DNA of 64,000 nt from Peptostreptococcaceae bacterium (GCA_902363255.1 CABIZO010000004.1:124001-188000); one strand, 5' to 3'; positions 35,624 through 44,508 are shown, counted from the first letter of the stretch. Numbers and translations are program-made. The notes: a model not told the origin generated them from the letters alone.

Positions 35624-36286
35624 ATGATTATTTTAAATACAATAGATTTATGCAAAACTTATGGGAAGAATGAAAATAAAGTAGAAGCTTTGAAAAATAT
35701 AAATTTATCTTTTGAAAAGGGGAAGTTTACATCAATAGTAGGTCCTAGTGGTAGTGGAAAAAGTACTCTATTACACACAATAGCAGGGCTTGATAGTATA
35801 AGTAGTGGAAAAGTAATAATAGAAGGCACAGATATAAGCAAGTTAAATGATGAAGAAATGTCCAAATTTAGAAGTGAAAAGTTTGGGTTTATATTTCAAA
35901 GTTTTAACTTAATTCCAGTGATAAATGTATACGATAATATTATACTTCCTGTTGAAATAGATAATAAAAAAATAGATAAAAAATACGTAGATAAAATTAT
36001 AGAATTGTTGGCACTTAGCGATAAAGTCAATAAATTCCCAAATGAATTAAGTGGTGGTCAACAGCAACGTGTGGCAATTGCAAGAGCCCTAGCCAATAAA
36101 CCTGAAATCATATTTGCCGATGAACCAACAGGAAATTTAGATAGCAAGACAACTAATGAAGTTATGAATCTTTTGAAAACATGTGTGAAGGAATTTGGAC
36201 AAACCTTGATTATGATAACTCATAATGATGAAATAGCAAAGATGGCAGATAAGTGTATAGAAATTCAAGATGGAATAGTAATATAA
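35624..36286 (+). CDS. ABC transporter ATP-binding protein (LolD/MacB type)
   Basis: About 220 residues: GPSGSGKST (Walker A), FQSFNLIPVINVYDNI (the Q-loop region typical of LolD/BceA), LSGGQQQRVAIARAL, FADEPTGNLD and MITHNDEIA. It powers the preceding permease. The start is ATG 35624, 7 nt after AAGGTGG (35610-35616); a possible ATG 35603 overlaps the permease stop with no ribosome site. The operon probably answers to the AgrA/AgrC-like pair upstream; that link rests only on proximity and family habit. Confidence 0.9.
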   Translation: MIILNTIDLCKTYGKNENKVEALKNINLSFEKGKFTSIVGPSGSGKSTLLHTIAGLDSISSGKVIIEGTDISKLNDEEMSKFRSEKFGFIFQSFNLIPVINVYDNIILPVEIDNKKIDKKYVDKIIELLALSDKVNKFPNELSGGQQQRVAIARALANKPEIIFADEPTGNLDSKTTNEVMNLLKTCVKEFGQTLIMITHNDEIAKMADKCIEIQDGIVI

Positions 36287-36377
36287 GTTGTAGCTTGAAA
36301 TATTAATATGTATGAATTTAATATATATTATGATAAAATAAGTAAGAATAGTATATAGAAACTTGAGGTGAAACAAC

Positions 36378-36743
36378 ATGGACAAATACACAAAAGAAGA
36401 ATTACAAGAAGCACTGAAAGTTGTAACTTCAACTATCACTAACTGTGAAAAAATGCATCCAAAATTTGCTGAGGGTACATCACAGCACACACTTCTTAAA
36501 AATAGGATAAAAGCACTGTATATTTCAAAATCTTTAATAGAAGATGAAGATGTTACAGAAAAATATACAACGGAAGAATTAGAAAAAGCTTTAGCGCCAG
36601 TATCTTCAATTATAAGCAAAAGCGAAAAAGCTCATCAAAAAGCTGTAGAGGGTACATCTACTGACACTCGCCTTAAGAAAATAATTAAAGCTATGCATAT
36701 TTCAAAATCTTTAATTACAAATGAAATTAATAGAAGAAATTAA
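36378..36743 (+). CDS. Small protein of two tandem 55-residue repeats
   Basis: 121 residues, soluble and charged. It falls into two copies (about 2-57 and 58-117), each starting KYTxEELxxAL and containing EGTSxxTxLKxxIKA and ISKSLI. A conserved pattern S-x-I-x-x-x-E-K-x-H also repeats. Helices are predicted throughout. I do not recognise a named family. AGGTG site; a terminator follows directly, so it is a single-gene unit after the ABC ATPase. Confidence 0.7.
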   Translation: MDKYTKEELQEALKVVTSTITNCEKMHPKFAEGTSQHTLLKNRIKALYISKSLIEDEDVTEKYTTEELEKALAPVSSIISKSEKAHQKAVEGTSTDTRLKKIIKAMHISKSLITNEINRRN

Positions 36744-36750
36744 TATTTAT

Positions 36751-36780
36751 AAAAAGTAGTTCACTTGAACTGCTTTTTTT
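36751..36780 (+). terminator. Terminator after the duplicated-repeat gene
   Basis: AAAAAGTAGTT / AACTGCTTTTT with a short loop and seven T. Confidence 0.8.
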
Positions 36781-36911
36781 GTGCAATAAATACAATGTTA
36801 TGCAAAAAAAGGTAGAAAAAGGTAGAAAGATGTGTAACGAAATATCAGATAAATAATATCTTATAATAAGGACAATCTTAAAGGTTGTCCAATTTAAGGA
36901 GATGATTTATT

Positions 36912-37310
36912 ATGTATGATATGGATTATAGAGATTGTGATGGATGGGATTCAGACCCAGATTGGAACGATAGAAGAGAAGAATGTAATATAGAGAGTAA
37001 ATGTTGCCAAGGATTTGTTAAGGAACAATTTAGTTTAAGAGCCACTGCTATATCTGGTAATGGAAGAGAAGTTTATAGAAACTCTCAGAATCTAACTGTA
37101 ACTGGAACAGTAATATTAACAAATTTAGGACAAAGAAACATTATTTTCGTAGTAGATAATTTAGAAAAAATTGTACCTCCAAATGGAATGGCTGCACTTA
37201 CAGCAACTAATATAGACCATGTAACAATCAGCACTGAAAATGGTACTTCAAGGGCATTACTTTGCTTCGATATCCAAGTTGAATCACCTGAGTTTGAATG
37301 CTGTCAATAA
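36912..37310 (+). CDS. DUF3992-like, candidate endospore appendage (Ena) subunit
   Basis: 132 residues. An acidic, Asp/Trp-rich start leads to ESKCCQGFVKEQFSLRATA and then a Thr/Asn-rich beta-strand region (QNLTVTGTVILTNLGQRN, VPPNGMAALTATNIDHVTIS) ending ALLCFDIQV..ECC. A flexible Cys-Cys N-terminal connector before a small jellyroll is the design of DUF3992 endospore appendage subunits (S-type Ena of Bacillus), which link by disulfides. Cys9, 25, 31, 32 and the C-terminal pair fit that idea. I infer this from pattern only. AAGGAGATG site; single gene. Confidence 0.45.
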   Translation: MYDMDYRDCDGWDSDPDWNDRREECNIESKCCQGFVKEQFSLRATAISGNGREVYRNSQNLTVTGTVILTNLGQRNIIFVVDNLEKIVPPNGMAALTATNIDHVTISTENGTSRALLCFDIQVESPEFECCQ

Positions 37311-37665
37311 TCCGGTTGCTTTTCATCATGTAGTTGATGACGCAAAGTAGATGGCGAAGGAGAAGCTTAGGTACTACAACAAATTAATAATATAATATTA
37401 TTCTAGGCAGAGATTTATTCTCTGCTTTTTATTATTAAAATATTATGAATTAATTATATCCAGGCTTTTTACTTGCAAATATAGAAATTCTCAACTTTTG
37501 CATCAGCTCAATGATTTAAGGGAAACGAGTAAGGCTTATTTCCCTCCCACTATAATTATACCATAAATAAAAAATTTTTTTCAGACTATTAATATAGGTC
37601 CATTTCTATATAATTGATAGAGTAAATAAAAATAAGTCAATTTATATGATTAAGGAGGAAATAGA
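37311..37665. other. Gap with a terminator and two further hairpins
   Basis: A hairpin CATCA/TGATG lies just after the Ena-like gene. GCAGAGA-TTTAT-TCTCTGC followed by TTTTT (37407-37430) is a terminator. GGGAAA/TTTCCC at about 37519-37544 is a third hairpin. No ORF is present. The region is less AT-rich than usual, which may mean a decayed gene or RNA; I see no match. Confidence 0.5.
37407..37430 (+). terminator. Terminator after the Ena-like gene
   Basis: GCAGAGA / TCTCTGC with a TTTAT loop, then TTTTT. Confidence 0.8.
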
Positions 37666-39927
37666 ATGAGTGTTAATAATTATGAATGGAATTTGGAAAA
37701 TGAATGGTTGCAAAAAGTTCTTAAAGAGGCTAAAAGACAACTTGATGAAAAGCGTCATGCTAAAGATAAGTTAAAAAAAGAGGCTATAGAAACACAAAGA
37801 GAATTATGGAATGATTTAGGATCTATTTCTATAGAAAATGGATTGGATCAACTTTCAGATTTTATATCATTTATGGATATTATGAAAAATCAAAAAAGAG
37901 GCCATGAATTTAACCAAAACCTTGAAGCAAAGTATGAAAGAATGCTTAAATCTCCTTATTTTGGTCGAATTGACTTTATTGAAGAAAATGAAGACTATAC
38001 TGAAAAATGTTATATAGGATTATCAAGTCTTATTAATGAAGATTTTGATTTTCTTGTTTATGACTGGAGAGCACCTATTTCAAGTATGTTTTATGACTAT
38101 GAAACTGGTAAAGCAAGCTATGAATGTCCAGAAGGTATAATCTCTGGAGAAATAACAGGTAAAAGGCAATATAAGATCAGTGATGGAAAAATTGACTATA
38201 TGTTTGATAGTAACTTAAGTATTGATGATGAAATGTTGCAAGAACTTTTGAGTAAAAACTCTGATGATAAAATGAAAGCTATAGTTACAACTATTCAGAG
38301 AGAGCAAAACCAAGTAATTCGTAATGAAAATTATAAAAATTTAATTGTTCAAGGGGCTGCGGGGAGCGGAAAGACTTCAGTGGCACTTCATAGAATTGCA
38401 TACTTACTATATAAGCACAGAGATAAAATAACATCTGAAAATATAATAGTATTTTCTCCGAACAATATTTTCAATGACTATATCTCAAATGTATTACCTC
38501 AACTTGGTGAAGATAACATGTATCAAACCACGTTTAATGACTATATGCATAAGGAGTTAGACTATAAATTTAAGAAAGAAACATCTTTGGAGATGATGGA
38601 ATACATACTTGGATCTAAAGAAAAGTTAACTTATGAAGATAGAATTAAAAGTATAAAGTTTAAGACTTCAGTAGAGTTTACAAATATTTTGAAAGAATAT
38701 ATAAATTATATAGAAACAACAGGTAGAGATTTTCAAGAGATTGTTGTAAGAGGCAAATTAGTGATTTCGTCACAAGAAATAAAAAATCTATTCTTTAATG
38801 ATTATTCAAATCTGTCAATTAAAAGAAGATTAAAAAAAATAAAATCAAGAATTGAATTTCTTATTGAATCCCATGAAGAAGCTTGGATTAATGAAATATA
38901 CCAAGAACTTGATGAATCTGGAGATTATATACAAAGAGAAGAAATGATAGAAATAAGCACTCTAACTGTAAAGAAAAAATTAAAAAGTACCTATGATAAA
39001 GTTTCACAAATGACAGAATTTAATTTAATTGAGATTTACAAAGATTTATTTAAGAATTTAAATAAATTTTTAAAGAAAATAAATATTGAATACGAATATA
39101 GTTTAATAGACCATATAAAGACTTACACAATAGATAATTTAAATGCAAAGATACTTAATTATGAAGATCAAGTCGCACTCTTATATTTAAAAGGGGCATT
39201 TGGAGATATTCCTAAAACATCACAAATTAAATATATAATCATAGATGAGGCACAAGACTATACACCATTACAATATGAAATATTTTATCAACTTTTTGAA
39301 TCTGCAAAAATGACCATATTAGGAGATATAAATCAATCAATTAATCCATTTATGAATGTTGGAGATTATAATAATATTTATAATATATCAAAGAGTGATA
39401 CTTGTATAATAAATCTAACAAAAACTTATCGTTCATCAATGGAAATTACTAAGTTTTCTAGAAATATTCTTACAAAAAATACAGATGATGAGTATGTTGA
39501 AAGACATGGTGATGAGCCTAATGTTATTGGTTTTTCTCATGAAAATCATATGATTGAAAAAATTATGGAAGATATAAAATATTATCAGGAAAAGAATTAT
39601 AAATCTATTGGTATTATTACAAAAACAGCAAAGCAAACTGAAGACCTATATAACATGTTAAAAGAAAATGATATGGATGTGAAGTCTATAAAAAAAGATA
39701 ATGATGAGTTCATGAATGGTGTATTAATAATACCTTCATATCTAGCTAAAGGGCTTGAATTTGATGTGGTTCTTATATATGATGCAAGTAACAAAAATTA
39801 TAACTGTGAAGATGAAAGGTTACTTTTTTACACTTGTTGTACAAGAGCTCTTCATGTGTTAAATATATACTATCTAGATGAAATAACTCCTTTGTTAAAA
39901 AATAATGCCATAAGCGAAACATTTTAA
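37666..39927 (+). CDS. helD: HelD-like RNA polymerase recycling helicase
   Basis: 753 residues. A long N-terminal coiled coil (about 5-70, rich in K/E) precedes a superfamily 1 helicase core. Walker A is QGAAGSGKTSVALHRIAYLL (near 230), Walker B YIIIDEAQDY (near 523), then LGDINQSINPF, YRSSMEITKF and LAKGLEFDVVLI. The coiled arm, EAQD box and size match HelD rather than UvrD or Rep. HelD enters RNA polymerase to release it from nucleic acid. Monocistronic with its own AAGGAGG site; the promoter was not resolved. Confidence 0.85.
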   Translation: MSVNNYEWNLENEWLQKVLKEAKRQLDEKRHAKDKLKKEAIETQRELWNDLGSISIENGLDQLSDFISFMDIMKNQKRGHEFNQNLEAKYERMLKSPYFGRIDFIEENEDYTEKCYIGLSSLINEDFDFLVYDWRAPISSMFYDYETGKASYECPEGIISGEITGKRQYKISDGKIDYMFDSNLSIDDEMLQELLSKNSDDKMKAIVTTIQREQNQVIRNENYKNLIVQGAAGSGKTSVALHRIAYLLYKHRDKITSENIIVFSPNNIFNDYISNVLPQLGEDNMYQTTFNDYMHKELDYKFKKETSLEMMEYILGSKEKLTYEDRIKSIKFKTSVEFTNILKEYINYIETTGRDFQEIVVRGKLVISSQEIKNLFFNDYSNLSIKRRLKKIKSRIEFLIESHEEAWINEIYQELDESGDYIQREEMIEISTLTVKKKLKSTYDKVSQMTEFNLIEIYKDLFKNLNKFLKKINIEYEYSLIDHIKTYTIDNLNAKILNYEDQVALLYLKGAFGDIPKTSQIKYIIIDEAQDYTPLQYEIFYQLFESAKMTILGDINQSINPFMNVGDYNNIYNISKSDTCIINLTKTYRSSMEITKFSRNILTKNTDDEYVERHGDEPNVIGFSHENHMIEKIMEDIKYYQEKNYKSIGIITKTAKQTEDLYNMLKENDMDVKSIKKDNDEFMNGVLIIPSYLAKGLEFDVVLIYDASNKNYNCEDERLLFYTCCTRALHVLNIYYLDEITPLLKNNAISETF

Positions 39928-40280
39928 ATTATATAATACCGATGATACTATGGAAATAAATAAAAATGTGAGTATTCAGTAATTGTAGTAGAGAGAATAA
40001 GAAATGTAATTATAAAAAGGTGTGTATCCTATAAAGATACACACCTTCTTTTTAGTTAGTCTTAATAGTCGTAATATTATTAGACAGAATGATTATACTT
40101 TTTGTTAAAGCTTGCAGTACTAATCAATTATAATGAGTAATAATTCTTAGTAGAAAAAAATATAAAATAATAAGTTGAATATTTTAGAAAATAATATAAA
40201 ATTAACGTTATAGTTTAAAAAATATATAGTTATGTGAATCAGAGATTAATTACAAGATTTTAAATAGGAGAGTAGATCTA
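39928..40280. other. Gap with one terminator
   Basis: A terminator at 40015-40055 is the only structure. The remaining 220 bp to the desulfidase gene is plain AT-rich DNA, presumably promoter. No convincing -35/-10 with standard spacing was found, and no short ORF with a ribosome site. Confidence 0.6.
40015..40055 (+). terminator. Terminator after helD, variant of the GTGTATC hairpin
   Basis: AAGGTGTGTATC / GATACACACCTT with a 7-nt CTATAAA loop and a T-rich tail. The arm is a longer relative of the GTGTATCA hairpins elsewhere in the window. Confidence 0.85.
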
Positions 40281-40823
40281 ATGGAAAAAATTTTAGTAGT
40301 AACACATTGTATATTAAACAGATCATCAAAGGTGGAGCGTTATAATATTGAAGAGATACAAGAGGAAAATCAACTGAGAAAAGAACTGCTTAATGAAGTC
40401 ATAGATAAAGATATAGAATTGCTACAACTTCCATGTCCAGAGTTTACTATGTATGGCTCAAAACGATGGGGACATGTGAAAGACCAGTTTGACAATCCTT
40501 TTTATAGAAAAAATTGTAGAGAAATATTGGAGGCTCTTGTTGAACAACTAAAGGAGTACGATGCAAACAAAGATAAGTTTCAAATATTGGGGATAGTCGC
40601 CATAGATGGAAGTCCAAGCTGTGGTTATAATTTAACTTGTAAAGGTAAGTACGGTGGCGAATTTGGAGGATGTGTAGACTTGGATGAAAAAATAGATAGC
40701 ATTGTTATGGAGAATGAAGCCGGAGTATTTATGGAAGAGTTGATGATGTTACTTGATAAAAATAATTTAAAAATAGAAATTAGAACAATAAAGGATTCAA
40801 TTACATATTTAAAAAATCTATAA
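40281..40823 (+). CDS. TudS-related putative desulfidase (CD3072 family)
   Basis: 180 residues. THCILNRSSK (Cys10), LQLPCPEFTMYGSKRWGHVK (Cys52) and GIVAIDGSPSCGY (Cys114) give the three cysteines that hold the [4Fe-4S] cluster in TudS/DUF523 thiouracil desulfidases. It probably removes sulfur from a thiolated base or similar compound through an iron-bound sulfide intermediate. AGGAGAG site. A membrane S component follows 100 bp later on the same strand. In C. difficile the two families are adjacent (CD3072, CD3073), so uptake plus desulfuration is a fair guess. Confidence 0.82.
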   Translation: MEKILVVTHCILNRSSKVERYNIEEIQEENQLRKELLNEVIDKDIELLQLPCPEFTMYGSKRWGHVKDQFDNPFYRKNCREILEALVEQLKEYDANKDKFQILGIVAIDGSPSCGYNLTCKGKYGGEFGGCVDLDEKIDSIVMENEAGVFMEELMMLLDKNNLKIEIRTIKDSITYLKNL

Positions 40824-40928
40824 ATTTAATGTCATATCGAATTTATATATATGAAGTCAATTTCTTGGAATAGCTACAAAATAATGTTACAATTCAACTA
40901 GAAAAAGGAAGAATAGGGGGGAATTGTG

Positions 40929-41498
40929 ATGAATAATAGCAAAGCAAGAATAATTACATTTTGTGGTTTAGCCATTGCAATAAATATAGTATTGGGAATT
41001 GCAACAAGTGCATTAAATTTACCACTATACTTGGACACATTGGGTACTGTCATGACAGCAGCCTTGATTGGTCCATTGCCAGGAGCAGTGGTGGGAGCTC
41101 TAACAAATATAATAACAGGATTTATGTATAGTATAAAAGATATCCCATTTTTACTAGTAAATGTGGCAGTTGCTTTAATTGTGGGATTTGTTGCCAAGAA
41201 ATTTAAGTTTACATATAAAAGTGCATTTATAACAGGTTTAATACTAGCTGTTGTTTGCCCATTAATTGGAACACCAATAAGTGTGGCTATTTATGGAGGT
41301 CTTACAGGTACTGCATCAGATGTTATAGTTCTATGGTTAAGGGGAACTGGTAGTGATATATTCACGGCTTCTTTCATAGCTAAGGTTGGTAACAACTTAC
41401 TTGATAAAGTGGGGACTTGTTTGATAGCAGTTCTTTTAATTAAATACTTACCAATGAGTATGAAAAGTACATTAAAGAGTTATGGTGAGGCTAAATAA
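40929..41498 (+). CDS. ECF transporter S component (CD3073 family)
   Basis: About 189 residues, five to six membrane helices, starting NNSKARIITFCGLAIAINIV. LYLDTLGTVMTAALIGPLPG and GALTNIITGFMYSIKDIPFL are the conserved first-loop segments of S components. GTPISVAIYGGLTG follows near the middle. It binds a small substrate and needs an ECF ATPase/T module encoded elsewhere. ATG 40929 follows GGGGGG by 7 nt. The partner desulfidase suggests a sulfur-bearing nucleobase or vitamin-like substrate, but this is inference. Confidence 0.82.
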   Translation: MNNSKARIITFCGLAIAINIVLGIATSALNLPLYLDTLGTVMTAALIGPLPGAVVGALTNIITGFMYSIKDIPFLLVNVAVALIVGFVAKKFKFTYKSAFITGLILAVVCPLIGTPISVAIYGGLTGTASDVIVLWLRGTGSDIFTASFIAKVGNNLLDKVGTCLIAVLLIKYLPMSMKSTLKSYGEAK

Positions 41499-41508
41499 TT
41501 GAGATAAT

Positions 41509-41547
41509 AAGCTAATTACTATGAAGATATGGTGATTAGCTTTTTTT
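41509..41547 (+). terminator. Terminator of the desulfidase-ECF unit
   Basis: AAGCTAATTAC / GTGATTAGCTT (one wobble) with a 12-nt loop and a T run. Confidence 0.8.
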
Positions 41548-41605
41548 ATTGCTGATTCCAAGGTATAATAGTACTAGATAAATATGCCCAAAATAGCTAA
41601 GGAGG

Positions 41606-42715
41606 TTGAATAAGATAAAAAATTTAAAAAAGATATCAATTGGTCTAGGTAGTTTGTTACTAGCATTTGTAGTTTTTATAGTAGGTTATGTTGTTTATAT
41701 GCAAGCGAACTACTATAGAATTGATGATAATAAGTCTTTGGAAGTTAGTAATAATAAAAAGGAAATTTTAAAAATAGGAGAAGATTACTCTGCTGTTACA
41801 TACAATATTGGTTTTGGTGCTTATGATCAGGACTATTCATTTTTTATGGATAGTGGTGAAATGGAAGATGGAACTGAAGTTGTGGGGAAATATTCTAGAG
41901 CACGTAGCAAAGAGAATGCCTTGAAAAATACCAATGGTTCTACGGAAATAATAGATAAACTTTCAACAGATTTTGCCTTGCTACAAGAGGTGGATGTGAG
42001 AGCAACTCGTAGTTATAATATAAATCAAAAAGAAAGTTTTGAAAAAACACTTTCTAACTACTCGAGTGTATTTGCATTGAATTTTCATGCACCATATATG
42101 TTATATCCTTTCAATGAACCACATGGTAGTGTAAAATCAGGGTTACTTACCATGTCCAAATATGAGATTACATCTGGTATACGAAAAAGTTACCCTGTAG
42201 ATAATAGCTTTTTTACAAAGTTCTTTGATTTAGACCGTTGTTTCACAATTACACGTTATCCAGTAGATAATGACAAAGAGCTGGTTCTTATAAATAATCA
42301 CATGTCTGCATATGACGAGGGTGGTACCATAAGAGCACTTCAACTGGAATTACTTAATAAGACCATGGAAGAGGAATATGAAAAAGGAAATTACGTAATA
42401 GTTGGTGGAGATTTTAATCATGCCTTAGGTGGAACAGTGGACGTGTTTGAAAGTGGACAAAAAATTCCTGAGTGGGTATTTGAGTTAAATGATGATGACC
42501 TTGCCAAAGGTATGAGGATAGTAAATGCCACAAACAATACACAAGTTCCAACTTGCAGAAGTTGTGATATTCCATATAAAAAAGGAGTTAACTATACTGC
42601 TGTTTTAGATGGATTTATTGTATCTGACAATGTTGAAGCTACTGCCGAAAATGTGGATGAAGATTTTATGTATAGTGATCATAATCCTGTTAAATTAACT
42701 TTTAAGCTGAAATAA
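41606..42715 (+). CDS. Membrane-anchored endonuclease/exonuclease/phosphatase (EEP) protein
   Basis: About 366-369 residues: N-terminal helix (ISIGLGSLLLAFVVFIVGYV) then an EEP fold outside the cell. Catalytic segments are SAVTYNIGFGAYD, LLQEVDVRA (metal Glu), LVLINNHMSAYD, VGGDFNHALGG and the final YSDHNPVKLTF (Asp-His). EEP enzymes cleave phosphodiesters in nucleic acids, phosphoinositides or sphingomyelin. The start is odd: AAGGAGG (41599-41605) touches TTG 41606, while the ideally spaced codon is ATA 41615. Confidence 0.82.
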   Translation: MNKIKNLKKISIGLGSLLLAFVVFIVGYVVYMQANYYRIDDNKSLEVSNNKKEILKIGEDYSAVTYNIGFGAYDQDYSFFMDSGEMEDGTEVVGKYSRARSKENALKNTNGSTEIIDKLSTDFALLQEVDVRATRSYNINQKESFEKTLSNYSSVFALNFHAPYMLYPFNEPHGSVKSGLLTMSKYEITSGIRKSYPVDNSFFTKFFDLDRCFTITRYPVDNDKELVLINNHMSAYDEGGTIRALQLELLNKTMEEEYEKGNYVIVGGDFNHALGGTVDVFESGQKIPEWVFELNDDDLAKGMRIVNATNNTQVPTCRSCDIPYKKGVNYTAVLDGFIVSDNVEATAENVDEDFMYSDHNPVKLTFKLK

Positions 42716-42723
42716 ATTTATGG

Positions 42724-42751
42724 GGGTGTATCAAAAATGATACACCCTTTT
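42724..42751 (+). terminator. Terminator, GTGTATCA hairpin copy 3
   Basis: GGGTGTATCA / TGATACACCC with an AAAA loop, then TTTT, 8 bp after the EEP stop. Confidence 0.88.
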
Positions 42752-42826
42752 ACATATCTTCCTATGAATAGAATATCCTTCAATTGATTATATTAAAGTT
42801 ATAAATTTCAATCTGGAGGTTACATC

Positions 42827-43225
42827 ATGGGAAATTTTTTTGAACAGTTTAAGAATTTTATTATGAAGGGTAAAGTTGTTGATTTTGCTTTGGGTGTTAT
42901 TATAGGAAATACTTTTTCGAAAGTTGTTTCATCCATAGTTTCTGACTTAATAATGCCTTTACTTAGTATATTTATAGATTTTGATAATTATAGAAATTTC
43001 ACAATACCTATTGGAATTAATGGAGGTTCCATTGCTATAGGAAGTTTTATTTATAATTTAATTAATTTAATATTAGTAACTATTATATTATTTTTATTTG
43101 TAAAAACAGTAAATAAATTTAGAGAAGGAGAGGCTATAAGTTTAAATAGCGAACCTTCAAAACCTGAGGATATAGCACTATTAGAAGAAATTCGTGATTT
43201 ACTTAAAGAGAATAAGAAAAACTAA
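42827..43225 (+). CDS. mscL: Large-conductance mechanosensitive channel MscL
   Basis: 132 residues, two membrane helices and a C-terminal charged helix, close to the usual 130-150. FKNFIMKGKVVDFALGVIIG is the signature amphipathic start and first transmembrane helix. The periplasmic loop (FIDFDNYRNFTIPIGINGGS) leads to the second helix and the conserved LLEEIRDLLKENKK bundle. It opens under membrane tension to release solutes in hypo-osmotic shock. GGAGGT site; single gene. Confidence 0.95.
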   Translation: MGNFFEQFKNFIMKGKVVDFALGVIIGNTFSKVVSSIVSDLIMPLLSIFIDFDNYRNFTIPIGINGGSIAIGSFIYNLINLILVTIILFLFVKTVNKFREGEAISLNSEPSKPEDIALLEEIRDLLKENKKN

Positions 43226-43317
43226 CTCAAAACATTATCATCTACATAGTTTTTTAACTTATTATTTCTATTTTTTGTAAGAGCTTTTATTGACTCATAA
43301 TTTAATAAAAAATAAAA

Positions 43318-43361
43318 AGTAGTATAGATAAATTTATACTAAACAAACCTATCTATACTAC
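43318..43361. terminator. Bidirectional hairpin between mscL and the minus-strand gene
   Basis: AGTAGTATAGAT / ATCTATACTACC-type arms (43318-43329 / 43350-43361) with a 20-nt loop containing AAATTTATACTAAAC. It follows mscL by about 90 bp and precedes the stop of the minus-strand gene. Confidence 0.65.
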
Positions 43362-43369
43362 CATCTATA

Positions 43370-43738
43370 TTAATTATTATTTGTATGAGATCCATTACTA
43401 TAAAGCTCTTTGTTGTCTTTTAAATGACATATTAGTAACAAACCAAAAAGTAAACTTATGCCAGACCAAAGATTCAAGACTAAATAACTTCCTGCACTTA
43501 TAAATCCAACTAAGCAACCCAAAAGATAAAGTACTATAGAAGTTATAACTAAGACTTTACTATACCTTGAAACTACTACCACTATGCCAGCGGTTAGCAT
43601 TAATATGGCGAGGATTAATTCATCAGTTCCACCTGACTCACTTATGTCAGACAGTGTATTTGACAAACCTGCTATAAATGATTGAGATGTTACAAAAACA
43701 GATACTACAATACTAACTATACCAATTACTTTTTTCAT
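43370..43738 (-). CDS. Small four-helix membrane protein
   Basis: About 122 residues starting at ATG 43738, 9 nt after GGAGG; an upstream ATG at 43801 lacks a site. Four hydrophobic helices: KKVIGIVSIVVSVFVTSQSF, ELILAILMLTAGIVVVVS, VLVITSIVLYLLGCLVGF, and LNLWSGISLLFGLLLICH, resembling DUF4064-type proteins. Polar loop SNTLSDISESGG after the first helix. Function unknown. It is divergent from no close gene and ends at the hairpin with mscL. Confidence 0.7.
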   Translation of the reverse strand: MKKVIGIVSIVVSVFVTSQSFIAGLSNTLSDISESGGTDELILAILMLTAGIVVVVSRYSKVLVITSIVLYLLGCLVGFISAGSYLVLNLWSGISLLFGLLLICHLKDNKELYSNGSHTNNN

Positions 43739-43840
43739 AGCTCTATGCCTCCATAAAAAATAATATTTATACAGTTTTATATATTTAATTTTCTTATTCA
43801 AAATAATTCTATTTTCGTATAAAAATCCTTAAAGCAGAAT

Positions 43841-44485
43841 CTATACCATCTTTTTTAATTCTTCTAAATTGCCAGACTGAATAGATTCCATACTTGCTGC
43901 TATTTTTTCAACTGGCCAATCCCACCATTTAAGTGTAAGAAGTGCTTCAATATCTTCATCTGAGAAACTATTTCTGATTGGCCTTGCAGGAAGATCACCA
44001 ACGATTGTGTAAGGTGGCACATCTTTAGCAACAACAGCCCGTGTACCGATAATAGAACCATCACCAATAGTTACACCTGCTAAAATAACGGCTTCATAAC
44101 CTATCCACACATCATGGGCAATAACAATATCACCCTTATTCTCCTATGCCTTTATGAGATTTACTTCCTGTTGCCACTCATCATAAAATGTGGGAAAAGT
44201 ATAAGTGGATAAAGAATCTAGAATCTAGTGTATGATTTGCACAATTAAATAGGAACTTAGTAGCACAAGCAATGGAACAAAACTTATCTATAATCAACTT
44301 ATCTTTGTTTATAGGATAATGATATATCACATTATTTTTTGAAAATCTCTTGGATCATAAACCAAGTCATCATATATTGTAAAATCACCAACTTTTATAT
44401 TGGCATTATCTATTACATTTTTTAAATAAACAATATCCGCATCACCAATTCTAGGATAAATCTTTTTAGCATCTGGAATAGCCAT
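43841..44485 (-). pseudogene. Streptogramin A acetyltransferase (Vat-type), inactivated
   Basis: A good start (GGAGG, ATG 44485) opens MAIPDAKKIYPRIGDADIVY, which continues with DKLIIGKFCSIACATKFLFN and CANHTLDS. That segment closely follows Vat/XAT streptogramin acetyltransferases. A tandem 7-bp duplication (GAATCTA twice, 44214-44227) then breaks the frame. After it, in the right frame, comes a TAG at 44144-44146 and later DVWIGYEAVILAGVTIGDGS to KWWDWPVEKI, the left-handed-helix and C-terminal parts. With one 7-bp copy removed and the TAG ignored, the family reads through. A 14-codon leader frame lies upstream (44509-44553). Confidence 0.8.
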
Positions 44486-44508
44486 AATAACCTCCTACTT
44501 TTATAATA

